The notes beneath the pieces were generated by a model that worked only from the letters and a program-made list of their open reading frames with translations, did not search any database and was not told the origin of the DNA. Of a stretch of 64,000 nt of DNA, positions 1 to 12,369 are shown in pieces. Position numbers and translations under genes: made by a program. The DNA is taken from assembly GCA_003279455.1 (NCBI GenBank), contig QCHU01000001.1, positions 124,001 to 188,000 of the forward strand. The letters run 5' to 3'. The stretch comes from Prochlorococcus sp. AG-402-G19 (lineage in GTDB: Bacteria > Cyanobacteriota > Cyanobacteriia > PCC-6307 > Cyanobiaceae). Within the stretch, counting starts at the first letter, position 1, and each line of letters starts with the position of its first letter.

Positions 1-227
1 CTTTTAGCAAGAGCCGCTCCACCAGCATCGGCCCATAATAAAACATTATCGAATTTAATTTCAGTTAGTTTGTTAGATAAACGAATAATTATTGGATTGA
101 TTCGTAATCCTTCGAATTTAAGGTTGATAGAAAGAAAGGATTGTTCTGAATTACTTGAAAAATAACTTTGAATTGATTCAAATACATTTGTTTCAGCTTC
201 TCTAAGATCTGAGGGTAGGATATTCAT
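1..227 (-). CDS. N-terminal part of a conserved cyanobacterial protein (possibly DUF1995-like), truncated by the window edge
   Basis: Open frame on minus strand from ATG at 227: MNILPSDLREAETNVFESIQSYFSSNSEQSFLSINLKFEGLRINPIIIRLSNKLTEIKFDNVLLWADAGGAALAK; family call from memory only. Confidence 0.5.
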   Translation of the reverse strand, partial: MNILPSDLREAETNVFESIQSYFSSNSEQSFLSINLKFEGLRINPIIIRLSNKLTEIKFDNVLLWADAGGAALAK

Positions 228-237
228 AATTTGATGA

Positions 238-1419
238 TCATTGATTTTTGAGTTCTAAAGATTGCAATAATTCATATATTATATTTGAAACTGAATTAAT
301 ATCATCATTTGAAATCCATGGACCAATAGTTATTCTTAATCCAGATTCTTGGAGTGGTTTGTCAATATTAATTGCTACCAGTATGGGATTTGGTCCTTGA
401 CTAGATGATGAGCAAGCACTACCACTGCTTATATAGACGCCATGTTGTGACAATAAACGAACAATTTCTCTACCATTAATTGGAATCATTGATTTTGTAT
501 GACAGAGAAATGAGAGATTATTCGGTAATCGTTCTTTAGGATGACCAGTAAATGTAAGTTGTTTATTCTTAACTAGATTATTTTTTAAAATAGAAGTCAT
601 TTTAGAAACATTATTCTCAGGAAATAAAGTTTCATTAGCACTAACTTCTATATATTCATTTAGTAGGTCAATTGCTGTCGAAAAACCTGCAATAAGCGGA
701 ACTGACTCAGTACCAGATCTTATAGAGCCATTCTTAAACCCATAGGTAGGATCATTCATTAATAAATCTCGAACGCCATTTCGCAACATTAATAATCCAA
801 TTCCTTTAGGCCCTTGAAGTTTATGCGCAGAGGCACTAAGCATATCAACATTTAAATTACTCCAATCAAAAAGACCGCTAGGGAGGACCTGTGTTGCATC
901 AGTATGAAAAAGTATATTTCGTTTTTTACATTCCATTCCTATGAGATTTATGGGCTGAATGGATCCAATCTCACTTTGCCCCCAGATTATCGAAACAATT
1001 TTTGTCGGAGGAGATAACATTTCATCCAATAGATTTAAGTCAATAATTCCATAATTATCTACAGGCCAGTATTTAATATCCCAGCCATCATTACGCAATT
1101 GATTGGCTATTAAGTTAATCGAAGGGTGTTCAACGCTACTTATAACTAGTCTTCCTTTATCAAGATTTTTAGATACAGATTTAAGAGCAAGATAATTCGA
1201 TTCCGTTGCTCCAGAAGTGAAATATAAGTCGTCAGATGAAGCTTTTAATTTATTAGCTATTGACAATCTAGATCTTTCTAAAATATCTCTTGCAATAACT
1301 CCAACTTTATGAATACTTGATGGATTCCCCCAGCATTCAGATTGTATATCCTGTAATTTATTAATAACATCAATATGTGGCGGAGTAGTCGCTGATGCAT
1401 CGAGATAAATATTTTTCAT
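238..1419 (-). CDS. Cysteine desulfurase / class V aminotransferase (NifS/IscS-like)
   Basis: MKNIYLDASATTPPH start, PLP-lysine motif SAHKLQGPKGIG, active-site loop SSGSACSS. Confidence 0.9.
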   Translation of the reverse strand: MKNIYLDASATTPPHIDVINKLQDIQSECWGNPSSIHKVGVIARDILERSRLSIANKLKASSDDLYFTSGATESNYLALKSVSKNLDKGRLVISSVEHPSINLIANQLRNDGWDIKYWPVDNYGIIDLNLLDEMLSPPTKIVSIIWGQSEIGSIQPINLIGMECKKRNILFHTDATQVLPSGLFDWSNLNVDMLSASAHKLQGPKGIGLLMLRNGVRDLLMNDPTYGFKNGSIRSGTESVPLIAGFSTAIDLLNEYIEVSANETLFPENNVSKMTSILKNNLVKNKQLTFTGHPKERLPNNLSFLCHTKSMIPINGREIVRLLSQHGVYISSGSACSSSSQGPNPILVAINIDKPLQESGLRITIGPWISNDDINSVSNIIYELLQSLELKNQ

Positions 1420-1431
1420 ATAGAAGAGTGA

Positions 1432-2286
1432 TTAAATATCTATCTCTCCACTAAATACTTTTAATGCAGGCCCCTGCATTAAAACTGGACCTGCTTGATT
1501 GGGCCATTCAATTTCTAACTTTCCGCCAGGTAAATAGACATTAGCTTTATTTAAAGTTTTACCTAGTTTAGCTGTTACCACAAGACATGCACAAGCTCCA
1601 GTTCCACAAGCCAATGTGGGTCCACATCCTCTCTCCCATACTTTAACTTTAAAATTTGACTTATCAATTAATTCTACAAAGTGAACATTAGTATCATTGG
1701 GAAATGTAGAGTGTTTTTCAAGGTATCTACCCCACTTTTCAAAAGGTATATTTTCAATTTTATCAACAAATACGATCATATGAGGATTCCCCATACTAGC
1801 AGCATAAACATTTAAAGTTTGATCATTTATTGTGATCTTTCCATTAGGAACTTTTAAATTATTAATTAACAATTTTGTAGGTATTTCTTCAGGAGAAAGG
1901 ATAGGTTCTCCCATATTTACTTTGATATTTTCATTACTATCAATAGAGGTAATAATCAGACCAGCTTTAGTTTCGATTCGAATCTCAGACTTATCTTTAA
2001 TTTCATTATTGTCATTTAAAAAAGCGATCAAGCATCTTATACCGTTTCCACACATTTCTGGTTCAGTACCATCAGAATTAAATATCCTCATCCTCACAAA
2101 ACAATTATTTTTGGACCCTAATACAAGAATTATTCCATCAGCTCCGATGCCAAAATTTCTATTACATAGATGTTCAATAAAATGTTCTTTATTTTCAGTA
2201 AACAAATTATCCAAGTTATTGCCACGAGCATCAAAGATAATAAAGTCGTTACCAAGTCCTTGATATTTTGAGAAATTATTTTTCAT
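1432..2286 (-). CDS. dapF: Diaminopimelate epimerase
   Basis: KYQGLGNDFIIFD, MCGNGIRC and ERGCGPTLACGTGACA catalytic motifs. Confidence 0.97.
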   Translation of the reverse strand: MKNNFSKYQGLGNDFIIFDARGNNLDNLFTENKEHFIEHLCNRNFGIGADGIILVLGSKNNCFVRMRIFNSDGTEPEMCGNGIRCLIAFLNDNNEIKDKSEIRIETKAGLIITSIDSNENIKVNMGEPILSPEEIPTKLLINNLKVPNGKITINDQTLNVYAASMGNPHMIVFVDKIENIPFEKWGRYLEKHSTFPNDTNVHFVELIDKSNFKVKVWERGCGPTLACGTGACACLVVTAKLGKTLNKANVYLPGGKLEIEWPNQAGPVLMQGPALKVFSGEIDI

Positions 2287-2421
2287 GATTTAAAGTTTGT
2301 TTAACTATGTTCGTAGAAAATAAAGCTTTCTTGGTTGTAATTTCAGTACTATTCGCATATTGGGTATCAATTTATGAGAACATTATCTGATTGGCAAATC
2401 AACTACTGAAGGAGATCTTCC

Positions 2422-5010
2422 TTGAATAATACTACTTCAGAGATTATTGACCAGCGTTACGAGCCTCGTGATATAGAAGCTTATTGGCAAAAAGAGTGGG
2501 CTAATCAAGGTCTCTATAGAACAAATACTGAGGTATCCAAAGACAATACTTTTTACGCTTTGTCAATGTTCCCATACCCTTCCGGTTCTTTACACATGGG
2601 GCACGTGAGGAATTATGTCATTACAGATGTACTTGCTAGATATAAAAGGATGCAAGGTTACAACGTCCTTCATCCAATGGGATGGGACGCCTTCGGTTTA
2701 CCGGCTGAAAATGCAGCAATAGAGAGAGAGACAAGTCCATCTAACTGGACAGATAAGAATATTTCACAAATGAAAGATCAATTAGATCGACTTGGATTAT
2801 CAATAGATTGGTCTAAAGAAGTTACTACTTGCAAAGAGGATTATTATAAATGGACTCAATATATTTTTAATCAATTACATAAAAATAATCTTGCCTATCA
2901 AAAAAAAGCAACAGTTAATTGGGATCCAATTGATCAAACTGTTCTCGCAAATGAACAAGTAGATGCTGAAGGTAAATCTTGGAGATCTGGAGCTATAGTT
3001 GAGAAAAAGGAATTAAATCAGTGGTTTTTAAGGATTACAAGTTTTGCCGAAGATCTAAATAAGGATTTAGTTAAGCTTAAAGACTGGCCAGAAAGAGTCA
3101 GGCTTATGCAAAAGAATTGGATTGGGAAATCAATCGGCGCTGAAATAACATTTGACATCAAAAATCACGACCAAAAAATAACAGCTTTTACTACAAGAAT
3201 TGATACAGTCTATGGAGTAAGTTATCTTGTCTTAGCATCAAATCATCCATTAATTGATCAATTAATAAATGATAAAGATATTGATCAGTTAATAGAGTTT
3301 AGGTATACACAGGACAAGTTAAGTGATCAAGAACGTAATTCAGATAGTAGAAAAAAACTTGGTATGTATTTAGGAGTAAATGCAATTAATCCTGCTAATA
3401 ATAAGGAGATACCTGTTTGGATTGGCGATTATGTGATTATGGAATATGGAACTGGAGCTGTAATGGGTGTTCCCGCTCATGATAGTAGAGATTATAAGTT
3501 TGCTAAATCATATGCTTTACCAATTAATTATGTCATAAGACCCAATAATGATCAAGATGAGAGTTATTTAAATGCTGAGTATTTAGATAAGGGAATCATG
3601 ATCAATTCAGATAGATTCAATGGAATTGAGTCTGATATTGCAAAAACAAAAATACTTGAATTAGGCTCTAAAGCTAATTGGGCAAAACCAAAAATTACAT
3701 ATAAGTTAAGGGATTGGCTTATATCTAGACAAAGATATTGGGGCTGCCCGATACCAATAATTAATTGTAAGAAGTGTGGGCAAGTAAGAGTCCCAGAAGA
3801 GGATCTTCCTGTTTCTCTACCTATTGATATTAAATTAACTGGTAAAGGGAAGTCACCTTTAACCACAAAAACAGAATGGATAAATACCTGTTGTCCTAAA
3901 TGTGGAAATGAAGCAAAAAGAGAAACTGACACAATGGACACTTTTATGTGTTCATCATGGTACTTTTTAAGATATATAAACCCTAAGAATGATCAAAGTC
4001 CATTTATAAAAAGTGAAATAGATAAATGGCTCCCAGTTAAACAATACGTTGGTGGTATTGAGCACGCAATTTTACATTTACTTTATTCTAGATTTTTAAC
4101 CAAGGCTCTAAAGAGTTGTGGATTAATAAATATCGAAGAACCCTTTAAGAAACTTTTAACTCAGGGTATGGTTCAAGCTATAACTTTTAAAAATCCAAAG
4201 ACTAATAAATATTTTTCAAAAGATGAAATTAAAGATATTAATGATCCCAAAGATCCAATTACTGGAGAAGATATTGAAATTATCTATGAAAAGATGTCAA
4301 AGTCTAAATATAACGGTGTAGACCCATCATTAGTCATAGATAAATATGGTGCAGACACAGCTAGAATGTTTATTCTTTTTAAAGCGCCTCCTGAAAAAGA
4401 TTTAGAATGGGATGACTCAGATGTTGAAGGACAATATAGATTTATACAGAGACTCTGGAAATTTGTTATTAATACTTTAGAGCTTACAAAGAGTAATTCA
4501 AGATTAAATATAGAAAAAGAAAAGTCTAAAGATGATGAAGCTTTACGTCTAATTAATATTGCTATAAAAGAAATTACTGATGATCTGGATAACCTTCAAT
4601 TTAATACAGCAATATCTGAACTTATGAAAGCTGTGAATGGCTTAAGTTCAATAGTTTACAGCTGTAGCAATGAAACTCTAACTAATGTTGTTTCAATATT
4701 AGTTAAAATAAGCTCTCCATTTTCTCCTCATATTGCAGAGGAGCTTTGGAAAACAATCGGAAATACTCAAAGTATTCATCTTCAGTCATGGCCAAAATTC
4801 GATGCAGGTGCGATTGAACAAGATACTTTTAAACTTATGATTCAAATCAATGGAAAAGTTAGGGGATCAATCGATGCCAGTAAAAATCTATCTAAAGACG
4901 AATTAGTGGATATAGCTATCAATAGTGAGGCAGCTCAGAAATGGATAGATGGTAAAGAACCAAAACGCATAATTGCTGTTCCAAATAAATTAGTGAATAT
5001 AGTTATTTAG
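2422..5010 (+). CDS. leuS: Leucyl-tRNA synthetase (TTG start in track ORF)
   Basis: HMGHVRNY (HIGH-type), [11 protein letters not shown] (KMSKS), full-length 862 aa. Confidence 0.98.
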   Translation: MNNTTSEIIDQRYEPRDIEAYWQKEWANQGLYRTNTEVSKDNTFYALSMFPYPSGSLHMGHVRNYVITDVLARYKRMQGYNVLHPMGWDAFGLPAENAAIERETSPSNWTDKNISQMKDQLDRLGLSIDWSKEVTTCKEDYYKWTQYIFNQLHKNNLAYQKKATVNWDPIDQTVLANEQVDAEGKSWRSGAIVEKKELNQWFLRITSFAEDLNKDLVKLKDWPERVRLMQKNWIGKSIGAEITFDIKNHDQKITAFTTRIDTVYGVSYLVLASNHPLIDQLINDKDIDQLIEFRYTQDKLSDQERNSDSRKKLGMYLGVNAINPANNKEIPVWIGDYVIMEYGTGAVMGVPAHDSRDYKFAKSYALPINYVIRPNNDQDESYLNAEYLDKGIMINSDRFNGIESDIAKTKILELGSKANWAKPKITYKLRDWLISRQRYWGCPIPIINCKKCGQVRVPEEDLPVSLPIDIKLTGKGKSPLTTKTEWINTCCPKCGNEAKRETDTMDTFMCSSWYFLRYINPKNDQSPFIKSEIDKWLPVKQYVGGIEHAILHLLYSRFLTKALKSCGLINIEEPFKKLLTQGMVQAITFKNPKTNKYFSKDEIKDINDPKDPITGEDIEIIYEKMSKSKYNGVDPSLVIDKYGADTARMFILFKAPPEKDLEWDDSDVEGQYRFIQRLWKFVINTLELTKSNSRLNIEKEKSKDDEALRLINIAIKEITDDLDNLQFNTAISELMKAVNGLSSIVYSCSNETLTNVVSILVKISSPFSPHIAEELWKTIGNTQSIHLQSWPKFDAGAIEQDTFKLMIQINGKVRGSIDASKNLSKDELVDIAINSEAAQKWIDGKEPKRIIAVPNKLVNIVI

Positions 5011-5013
5011 AAA

Positions 5014-6612
5014 TCAATTTTTCGAAATAATTAATTTATTTGGATTTGATTGATTACCATTCATTGAGTAATGATCAGAATTTTCTGAAAGTTTTCTAAG
5101 AATTAAATAAATCGACTCAGTTGAGTCAGTAGACAATTCATCATTAATCTGACTTAAAGTTCTTTCTTTTCCATCTTGCATAAGTTCTTCAATTTCTTTT
5201 TGTAGATTAATTATTTTTGTAGCGGCTTTTTTTCCAGCTTCAACTCCTGGTTGATTGTAAGCATTAACATTGATCAATTCAGCATATAGACTTACTGCTC
5301 GCTCAAATAATGCAATTAAAGCCCCAAGGCTTGACTCATCAAATGATTTAAATGTGATTGTCAAATTCTGTCTCCCACCTTCAGTTAATGCTGCACGAGT
5401 TCCTTGAAAAAATCCTGACAAATAATCTCCAGGTCGTTTATTTTTTACTTCAACTATCTCTGCTGGATCGTGGAGAATCTCAATGAAATTAACAAAGAAA
5501 TTATCAATACCATCTCTTAATTGCTGCACATATGCATGCTGATCAGTAGAACCTTTATTTCCATAAACCGCAATACCTTGATTAACTTGATTTCCATCTC
5601 TATCTAACTTCTTACCTAAGGATTCCATCACAAGTTGTTGAAGATATCTACTGAAAACTTCTAATCTGTCTCTATAGGGAAGTACTACCATATCTCTTAA
5701 CCCTTTTCCATTACCAGATTTGTACCAAGCCAAGGATAAAAGTGCCGCTGGATTATTTTTAATGTCTTTTTCTCTTGTTAGTGCATCCATTTGAGATGCT
5801 CCATCTAAAAACTTGTTAATGTCAGCGCCAATTAGGGAGGCTGGTAATAATCCAACAGCACCAGTAATACTTGTCCTTCCACCAACCCAATCTGGTAAAT
5901 CAAAAATATTTAACCAATTTTCGCTAGCAGCTAATGCATCTAACTTACTACCTTTGGTAGTAATTGCTATCGCTCGAGATGACCATTTCTGGTTGTTATC
6001 AAAAACAAACTTCATAGCTTGCTCCATTCCTATCAAAGGTTCAGGAGTGCCACCTGATTTACTAACAACTACAAACAAAGTTGATTCAATATTAGGAAGA
6101 ATGGAATTTAATTTATGGGAAATCCCCTCGGGGTCTACATTGTCTAAAAAATGTAGATTCAATCCAATTGACTCTCTCTTAAATGACTCTTTAATAAGTA
6201 AGGGACCTAAACCACTACCACCTATACCTATCCAAAAAACATCTGTATATTTTTTTCCATCGCTGTTAGTTATTTCACCATTTAATATTGATGCTCCAAA
6301 CTTTGTTATATCTTGAATTTCATTGGTGATAGAGTCTGAAATTTCTTGTGTTGGAGCAATCTTCGGATTTCGAAGCCAGTAATGACCAACTTGCCTGCTT
6401 TCATCAGTATTAGCAATCGATCCATTCTCAAGACTTTCTAAAGAATCAAAAGCTTTGGAATAAATGTCCTTAAATTTTTCAAAATCACTCTTCTCGACAT
6501 TCATTCTGCTTATATCTAGCCAAAAACCTAATGAATCATCGCTAAATAAAAGTTCGCAGTACCTTAACCATTTATCGTTGTTATTCATCTGGAAGATGTC
6601 AGTTATTGCCAT
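5014..6612 (-). CDS. pgi: Glucose-6-phosphate isomerase
   Basis: [29 protein letters not shown] and [15 protein letters not shown] motifs. Confidence 0.97.
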   Translation of the reverse strand: MAITDIFQMNNNDKWLRYCELLFSDDSLGFWLDISRMNVEKSDFEKFKDIYSKAFDSLESLENGSIANTDESRQVGHYWLRNPKIAPTQEISDSITNEIQDITKFGASILNGEITNSDGKKYTDVFWIGIGGSGLGPLLIKESFKRESIGLNLHFLDNVDPEGISHKLNSILPNIESTLFVVVSKSGGTPEPLIGMEQAMKFVFDNNQKWSSRAIAITTKGSKLDALAASENWLNIFDLPDWVGGRTSITGAVGLLPASLIGADINKFLDGASQMDALTREKDIKNNPAALLSLAWYKSGNGKGLRDMVVLPYRDRLEVFSRYLQQLVMESLGKKLDRDGNQVNQGIAVYGNKGSTDQHAYVQQLRDGIDNFFVNFIEILHDPAEIVEVKNKRPGDYLSGFFQGTRAALTEGGRQNLTITFKSFDESSLGALIALFERAVSLYAELINVNAYNQPGVEAGKKAATKIINLQKEIEELMQDGKERTLSQINDELSTDSTESIYLILRKLSENSDHYSMNGNQSNPNKLIISKN

Positions 6613-6894
6613 TATTGATATAAGAATACTCCTTAATGAGTTCTGTTAGCAGGTATTCTCAAAAGAGAACCGTTAAACAAATTGATTTAATTTATATTAG
6701 TCAAGAATGGTTTTCAAATGGCGAATGTTTAGTAATTGACAAATAGGAATGTAAATAAGCTTGATATTTATTTTTATCTAACCTTTGGGAGATCTAAATG
6801 TTGAATTAACTTTCATTACTATTAAATATGTCTTTATATTTAGATATTGTAATTTCTTCTAAAGGTAATATATTTAGTTTTACATATTCGTAGT

Positions 6895-7596
6895 TTGATG
6901 AAACAAGATAATAAAAATTATATTGAGAGCAATATATCTTATAATTTAAATGAACATAGCCTGATTAGCCCATTAGATCCAGAAAGCCCCATATTTGAGC
7001 CTAAGATAAGATTAGGTGTCCTTGCTTCTGGTAATGGCTCTAATTTTGAGTATATTATTAAATCAATTCAAAATAATCAACTTAATGCAGACATTTCTAT
7101 ATTAATTGTCAATAATCCTGATTGCCTAGCAATAAAAAAGGCTATCAAATACAAAATACCTTATGTAATTATTAACCATAGAGATTGTCAATCAAGATTA
7201 GAACATGACATGCTGGTATTAAAAAAACTGGAGGATTTATCAGTAGAGCTAGTCGTTATGGCTGGATGGATGAGAATTGTTGGAGAAGAATTAATTAATA
7301 AGTTTACATACCGACTAATTAATATACATCCATCACTATTACCTTCTTTTAAAGGCGTTGATGCAATACAGCAAGCAATAGATAAGAGGGTTACTATTAC
7401 TGGTTGTACGGTTCACTATGTACAAAAGGAAGTTGATTCTGGCTCAATAATTATTCAAGCTGCAGTCCCTATTAAAGTACATGATAGTAAAGAGACATTG
7501 AAACAAAGAATTCAAAGAATGGAACATATAATATTACCTTTAGCGATAGCAAAAGTAGCAAAGAACATAAGAACTAACTTCAAGGGTAATAAGTAA
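6895..7596 (+). CDS. purN: Phosphoribosylglycinamide formyltransferase
   Basis: VLASGNGSNFE, INIHPSLLPSFKG and TGCTVHYV motifs. Confidence 0.95.
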   Translation: MMKQDNKNYIESNISYNLNEHSLISPLDPESPIFEPKIRLGVLASGNGSNFEYIIKSIQNNQLNADISILIVNNPDCLAIKKAIKYKIPYVIINHRDCQSRLEHDMLVLKKLEDLSVELVVMAGWMRIVGEELINKFTYRLINIHPSLLPSFKGVDAIQQAIDKRVTITGCTVHYVQKEVDSGSIIIQAAVPIKVHDSKETLKQRIQRMEHIILPLAIAKVAKNIRTNFKGNK

Positions 7597-8659
7597 TCTT
7601 AGGTAGACCAATATCTGATTCAAGCCCGTGCATAATATTTAAATTTTGAATAGCCTGCCCTGCTTGACCTTTTAGAAGATTATCAATGACACTCATAAGT
7701 ACTATTCTTCCATTACGTTTATCAACTTCAACTGAAATCATAACTTTATTAGTATTTTTAACCCATTTAGTAGCTGGATAAACACCCACAGGCAAAATAT
7801 CAATAAATGGTTGATTATTATAAAAAGCTTCAATAACAATTTTGCAGTCTTCTGCTGTTAATCCAGGATCTCTTAAACGAGCATAAACTGTCGATAAAAT
7901 ACCTCTAACCATAGGCACCAAATGAGGTGTAAATTGCAAATTAACTTCATGACCAGCAAAGTGACTAGCGATCCCTTCTATCTCTGCCGTATGTCTATGC
8001 CCAATGACACCATATGGCTTAATTGATTCAGCGCATTCAGAGAGTAGGAGTTGTTCGCTTGGTTTTCTACCCCCGCCAGACGTACCAGATTTTGCATCAA
8101 TAATAATTCCTTCACTTTCAATTAATCCTTGTTTTAAGAATGGAATAAGTACACTAAGAGATGATGTTGGGTAGCAACCTGGACAAGCAATTAATCTAGC
8201 CTTTGAAATTTCACTACTAAATTGCTCTGATAAGCCATAAATAGCCTCTTCACATAATTCGTAGTCATATCTTTGATATTTTGCAGCCTCTTTAGAATAT
8301 ACTTCTTTCCATTTATCTAATGATTTAAATCTATAATCAGCTGATAAATCAAGTACTTTAATACCCTTTTCTAATAATAAAGGAGTTAGTTTTGATGATA
8401 AGCCGTTAGGCAGACTCAATATTGCATAATCTGAATCTTGAGAGATTTCATCAATATTGCTTTTTGTTATATCTTTATCCACCAAAAGTTTCATAAAAGG
8501 ATTTATTTCATTCCAGCTTTTACCTACTGATCGCTCTCCATTTAAAGTTGATATTTCAAAGTTTGGATGCTCATTAATTAACTTAACGAGTTGAAGTCCT
8601 CCATACCCAGATGCTCCAATAATTGCGATCCTCCCAGTTTTCGATGTGCTAATTGCCAT
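7580..8659 (-). CDS. argC: N-acetyl-gamma-glutamyl-phosphate reductase
   Basis: IIGASGYGGLQLVKL, ACPGCYPTSS, HRHTAEIE motifs. Confidence 0.97.
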   Translation of the reverse strand: MAISTSKTGRIAIIGASGYGGLQLVKLINEHPNFEISTLNGERSVGKSWNEINPFMKLLVDKDITKSNIDEISQDSDYAILSLPNGLSSKLTPLLLEKGIKVLDLSADYRFKSLDKWKEVYSKEAAKYQRYDYELCEEAIYGLSEQFSSEISKARLIACPGCYPTSSLSVLIPFLKQGLIESEGIIIDAKSGTSGGGRKPSEQLLLSECAESIKPYGVIGHRHTAEIEGIASHFAGHEVNLQFTPHLVPMVRGILSTVYARLRDPGLTAEDCKIVIEAFYNNQPFIDILPVGVYPATKWVKNTNKVMISVEVDKRNGRIVLMSVIDNLLKGQAGQAIQNLNIMHGLESDIGLPKITYYP

Positions 8660-8734
8660 AACATCAAGGTTATTTCGTAGAATGATGAGATATTCATTTG
8701 AGAATAATTAGCAAAGAACCATTTCACCACAAAC

Positions 8735-10432
8735 ATGAGGAATAAGTTGAAATCAGAAGATTGTTATGAAATTGAATTTGATGATATAGCGGATGCTCTT
8801 GCTGCCATTAGAAACGGTGAATGTGTTGTTGTAGTTGATGATGAAAAAAGAGAAAACGAGGGAGATTTAATCTGTGCTGCTCAATTCGCGACTCCTCAGC
8901 AAATAAATTTTATGGCAACAGAAGCTAGAGGTTTAATATGTCTAGCGATGCAAGGGGAACGATTAGACCAGTTAGATCTTCCTTTAATGGTCGACAGAAA
9001 TACCGATTCAAACCAAACAGCATTCACGGTAAGCATTGATGCAGGTCCTGAATTTGGTGTATCAACTGGCATATCGGCTGAAGATAGAGCTAAAACAATT
9101 CAAGTTGCTCTTAATAGTCAAACAAGACCAATAGACTTGAGAAGACCGGGACATATTTTTCCCTTAAGAGCAAAAATAGGTGGGGTATTAAAAAGAGCTG
9201 GACATACAGAAGCAGCAGTAGATTTATCCTTGTTAGCTGGTCTATCTCCTGCAGGCGTTATTTGTGAAATCCAAAATCAAGATGGATCAATGGCAAGACT
9301 GCCGGAATTAAAAACATATGCAAAGGAACGAAATTTAAAATTGATAAGTATTGCAGATTTAATTCATTACAGACTTGAAAATGAAAGGTTTGTGTATAGA
9401 CATGCAGTAGCCAACTTGCCAAGCCTATTTGGAGATTTCAAGGCTATTGGTTACAAGAATGAATTGGATGGATCAGAGCATGTCGCAATAATAAAAGGAG
9501 ATCCAGAACTTTTAAAAGAGCCAGTTTTGGTCCGTATGCATTCTGAGTGCCTAACTGGAGATGCATTTGGATCATTAAGATGCGATTGCAGACCTCAATT
9601 AGAAGCTGCCTTATCAAGAATATCTGAAGAAGGAGAAGGAGTTGTTGTATATCTAAGGCAAGAAGGCAGAGGAATAGGTTTGGTTAACAAATTAAAAGCC
9701 TATAATTTGCAAGATGGGGGTTTAGATACTGTTGAAGCTAATGAGAAGTTGGGTTTTCCTGCAGATCTAAGAAATTATGGAGTAGGTGCACAAATATTGA
9801 CTGATTTAGGAATAAAAAGGCTTAAGTTATTAACAAATAATCCAAGAAAAATTGCAGGACTTGGAGGCTACGGATTACAGGTAGAATCAAGAGTACCTTT
9901 GGTGATTTGTCCAGGAGATCATAATGCTGCTTATTTGGAAGTAAAAAGAGAAAAACTTGGACACTTATTTGATAATAATATTAAGGCAAAATTGAGTAAT
10001 GAGAAACAAAATATTGTTGTTTACTGGGATGGTAAAGTCAACAATAATGAATTAAAACATTTTGAAGATAAGGCAAATAAATGGTCAGAAAATCATTTTT
10101 TAAATATATCTATTCAAAACTCCCAAAGGTTGGTAGCTCTATGTAAAAACCCCTTATTCATTTGGAATGTTCGACACAGAGACATTAAAACTCATTTAGA
10201 AGGTAACATGATAGATAAAAGGTTACTTGAATCACTTCTTAAAGAACTAAGCAATTGGAAAAATACGGAAAGAATTGGAATAATTAAAACCGATAATTAT
10301 GAAAGGCTTCTTCATCCTTCTTCAAACTTAGTATTTGAAGAGAAAAAAATGAGTGAACTCTCAAATTTTGAAAATTCTCCATTATTTGATTGGGATTTTA
10401 AAGATAAAACAAGTAATGTTGAATGGAGTTAA
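8735..10432 (+). CDS. ribBA: Bifunctional 3,4-dihydroxy-2-butanone-4-phosphate synthase / GTP cyclohydrolase II with C-terminal extension
   Basis: RibB motif [16 protein letters not shown]; RibA motifs [20 protein letters not shown] and [10 protein letters not shown]; ~150 aa beyond RibA. Confidence 0.97.
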   Translation: MRNKLKSEDCYEIEFDDIADALAAIRNGECVVVVDDEKRENEGDLICAAQFATPQQINFMATEARGLICLAMQGERLDQLDLPLMVDRNTDSNQTAFTVSIDAGPEFGVSTGISAEDRAKTIQVALNSQTRPIDLRRPGHIFPLRAKIGGVLKRAGHTEAAVDLSLLAGLSPAGVICEIQNQDGSMARLPELKTYAKERNLKLISIADLIHYRLENERFVYRHAVANLPSLFGDFKAIGYKNELDGSEHVAIIKGDPELLKEPVLVRMHSECLTGDAFGSLRCDCRPQLEAALSRISEEGEGVVVYLRQEGRGIGLVNKLKAYNLQDGGLDTVEANEKLGFPADLRNYGVGAQILTDLGIKRLKLLTNNPRKIAGLGGYGLQVESRVPLVICPGDHNAAYLEVKREKLGHLFDNNIKAKLSNEKQNIVVYWDGKVNNNELKHFEDKANKWSENHFLNISIQNSQRLVALCKNPLFIWNVRHRDIKTHLEGNMIDKRLLESLLKELSNWKNTERIGIIKTDNYERLLHPSSNLVFEEKKMSELSNFENSPLFDWDFKDKTSNVEWS

Positions 10433-10460
10433 AATACTAATTAAAAATTTAAAAAAGCTT

Positions 10461-10901
10461 CTATTTTAAAATACTTACGCTATTAATTTTAGTACCATTA
10501 GTAATAGATAAAAGAATTTTCATGTCATCTGTTTTACCAAAAACTGTATGCACTCCATCCAAATGAGGTTGGGGAGCATGAACTAAAAAGAATTGACTAC
10601 CGCCAGTATTTTTTCCTGCGTGCGCCATAGATAGAGATCCAGCAACGTGTTTATTTGAATTGATTTCACAATTAATTGAATAGCCAGGTCCTCCTGTGCC
10701 AGGAATCCCTTTTGATCCTTCTCTTGTATTTGGACACCCGCCCTGAGCCATAAAGCCATTAATTACCCTATGAAAAGAAAGGCCATCATAAAAACCTTCT
10801 TTTACTAGCTTCAAAAAATTTTCTACAGTTTTGGGTGCATCATTATCAAATAGGTCAATATTCAATTGGCCTTTATCTGTTTTCATCAAGACTTTGGACA
10901 T
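10461..10901 (-). CDS. Cyclophilin-type peptidyl-prolyl cis-trans isomerase
   Basis: [37 protein letters not shown]. Confidence 0.95.
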   Translation of the reverse strand: MSKVLMKTDKGQLNIDLFDNDAPKTVENFLKLVKEGFYDGLSFHRVINGFMAQGGCPNTREGSKGIPGTGGPGYSINCEINSNKHVAGSLSMAHAGKNTGGSQFFLVHAPQPHLDGVHTVFGKTDDMKILLSITNGTKINSVSILK

Positions 10902-10991
10902 AGCTCAGATTAATTTATTTTTATAATACTGCTTTTAAAATTAAATGCAGAATGATTATTCTGTATGTCTAAATTTAAATTTAAATGAAAT

Positions 10992-11924
10992 TCAATCACA
11001 ACAAACTTTACTTAGTGCTGTTCTTAAGTTGCCTTGCGAGTCATCAAGAATCTTCTTAGCATTAGTAACATCCATATCAGACAAAGCAATTAATAAAGAT
11101 AGTTTTACTGATCCATTTGTTTTCTTTAATAATTCAAGACCATCTTCCCTATCAACTGAACCAATGTCTAATAAAATTCCGAGAGCTCTCTCTAATAACT
11201 TTTCGTTCGTTACTGATAAATCAATCATCCTATTTCCATAAACCTTACCTAATTTAATCATGACAGATGTAGAAATAATATTTAGAGCCATCTTTGTTGC
11301 AGTTCCGGCTTTTAATCTTGTTGAACCTGCAAGAATCTCTGGTCCAGTAATCAGTCTTATATCAATATCAGTTGAAATAGGTGAATCGCGCAAGGGAACA
11401 GATGAAATAGAAATTGATAGTGCATTTATGCTTTTGGAATAATTTAATGCGGCAAGAACATAAGGAGTACGGCCACTTGCAGTTATTCCAATTAAGACAT
11501 CTTTATTAGAAAACTTTTTATCTTTAAGATCAAAAATAGCAGGTTGAGATAAATCTTCCAGGGATTCAGAACTTCTTTTTAGTGAAGGGTCACCTCCAGC
11601 AATTAATCCTTGAATAAAATCTGGATCTGTACAGAAAGTCGGAGGACATTCAGAGGCATCAAGAACTCCCAATCTTCCGGATGTACCAGTGCCTATATAA
11701 AATAATCTTCCATTTGATTTTAGTCTTAAAGTAATTTCATCAATAGCTTTAACTATCTCTGGAATAGCATTCTCAACTGCCTTTTGGGGCTCTTTATCAG
11801 CGGCGGAAAAAAGATTGACTATTTCATAAGTCGATTTAGTATCTAAATCTAATGAAGATAAATTAATCTGCTCTGTTAATATTCGATAATTATTATTATT
11901 TAACTTGTTATTTAAATTTTTCAT
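10992..11924 (-). CDS. murQ: N-acetylmuramic acid 6-phosphate etherase
   Basis: GRLFYIGTGTSGRLGVLDASECPPTF, IAGG..., GPEILAGSTRLKAGTATKM. Confidence 0.95.
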   Translation of the reverse strand: MKNLNNKLNNNNYRILTEQINLSSLDLDTKSTYEIVNLFSAADKEPQKAVENAIPEIVKAIDEITLRLKSNGRLFYIGTGTSGRLGVLDASECPPTFCTDPDFIQGLIAGGDPSLKRSSESLEDLSQPAIFDLKDKKFSNKDVLIGITASGRTPYVLAALNYSKSINALSISISSVPLRDSPISTDIDIRLITGPEILAGSTRLKAGTATKMALNIISTSVMIKLGKVYGNRMIDLSVTNEKLLERALGILLDIGSVDREDGLELLKKTNGSVKLSLLIALSDMDVTNAKKILDDSQGNLRTALSKVCCD

Positions 11925-12313
11925 AAGAGATTTTCTAATCTTTTTTTTATATCTTCGAGTTGATCATTAGAAGTTAACTTATCATCTATTTTATCCTGAT
12001 CCTTCCAATTTCCTACTTCTAAATTTGAAAGAGGTGGAGAAATCATTAAGCGTTCCTCATCAGTACTTGGAATAAAACCTTTTTTGACATAACGAGCTTC
12101 ATAACCTGCTTCAACACAAAAAGCTTCAATATCGATTTTCGTCAAAAGCTCAACTGATGGTGTAGGAAAATCCTGGGCTTCTAAAAGGCCACAATATCTC
12201 TCAGCATCGTCCTTATCTTCGAACATAAGGATTACCGTTTTACCCTTAAGCTCAAGGGAATGTATGCCCTCATTTTCAGTCCCCGCATCATATAAAAGGA
12301 CATTAACTAACAT
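11921..12313 (-). CDS. DUF3110-like conserved cyanobacterial protein
   Basis: MLVNVLLYDAGTENEGIHSLELKGKTVILMFEDKDDAERYCGLLEAQDFP. Confidence 0.8.
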   Translation of the reverse strand: MLVNVLLYDAGTENEGIHSLELKGKTVILMFEDKDDAERYCGLLEAQDFPTPSVELLTKIDIEAFCVEAGYEARYVKKGFIPSTDEERLMISPPLSNLEVGNWKDQDKIDDKLTSNDQLEDIKKRLENLL

Positions 12314-12369
12314 AGGAATTAAACAATCAAATACATTATAAATAGATAAAATAAATACACAATATGCAT

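Noticed and set aside
1832-2263. Plus-strand ORF of 143 aa
   Set aside because: Fully antisense to dapF; composition mirrors the complementary strand and there is no recognisable motif
5813-6316. Plus-strand ORF of 167 aa
   Set aside because: Antisense to pgi, which is clearly coding
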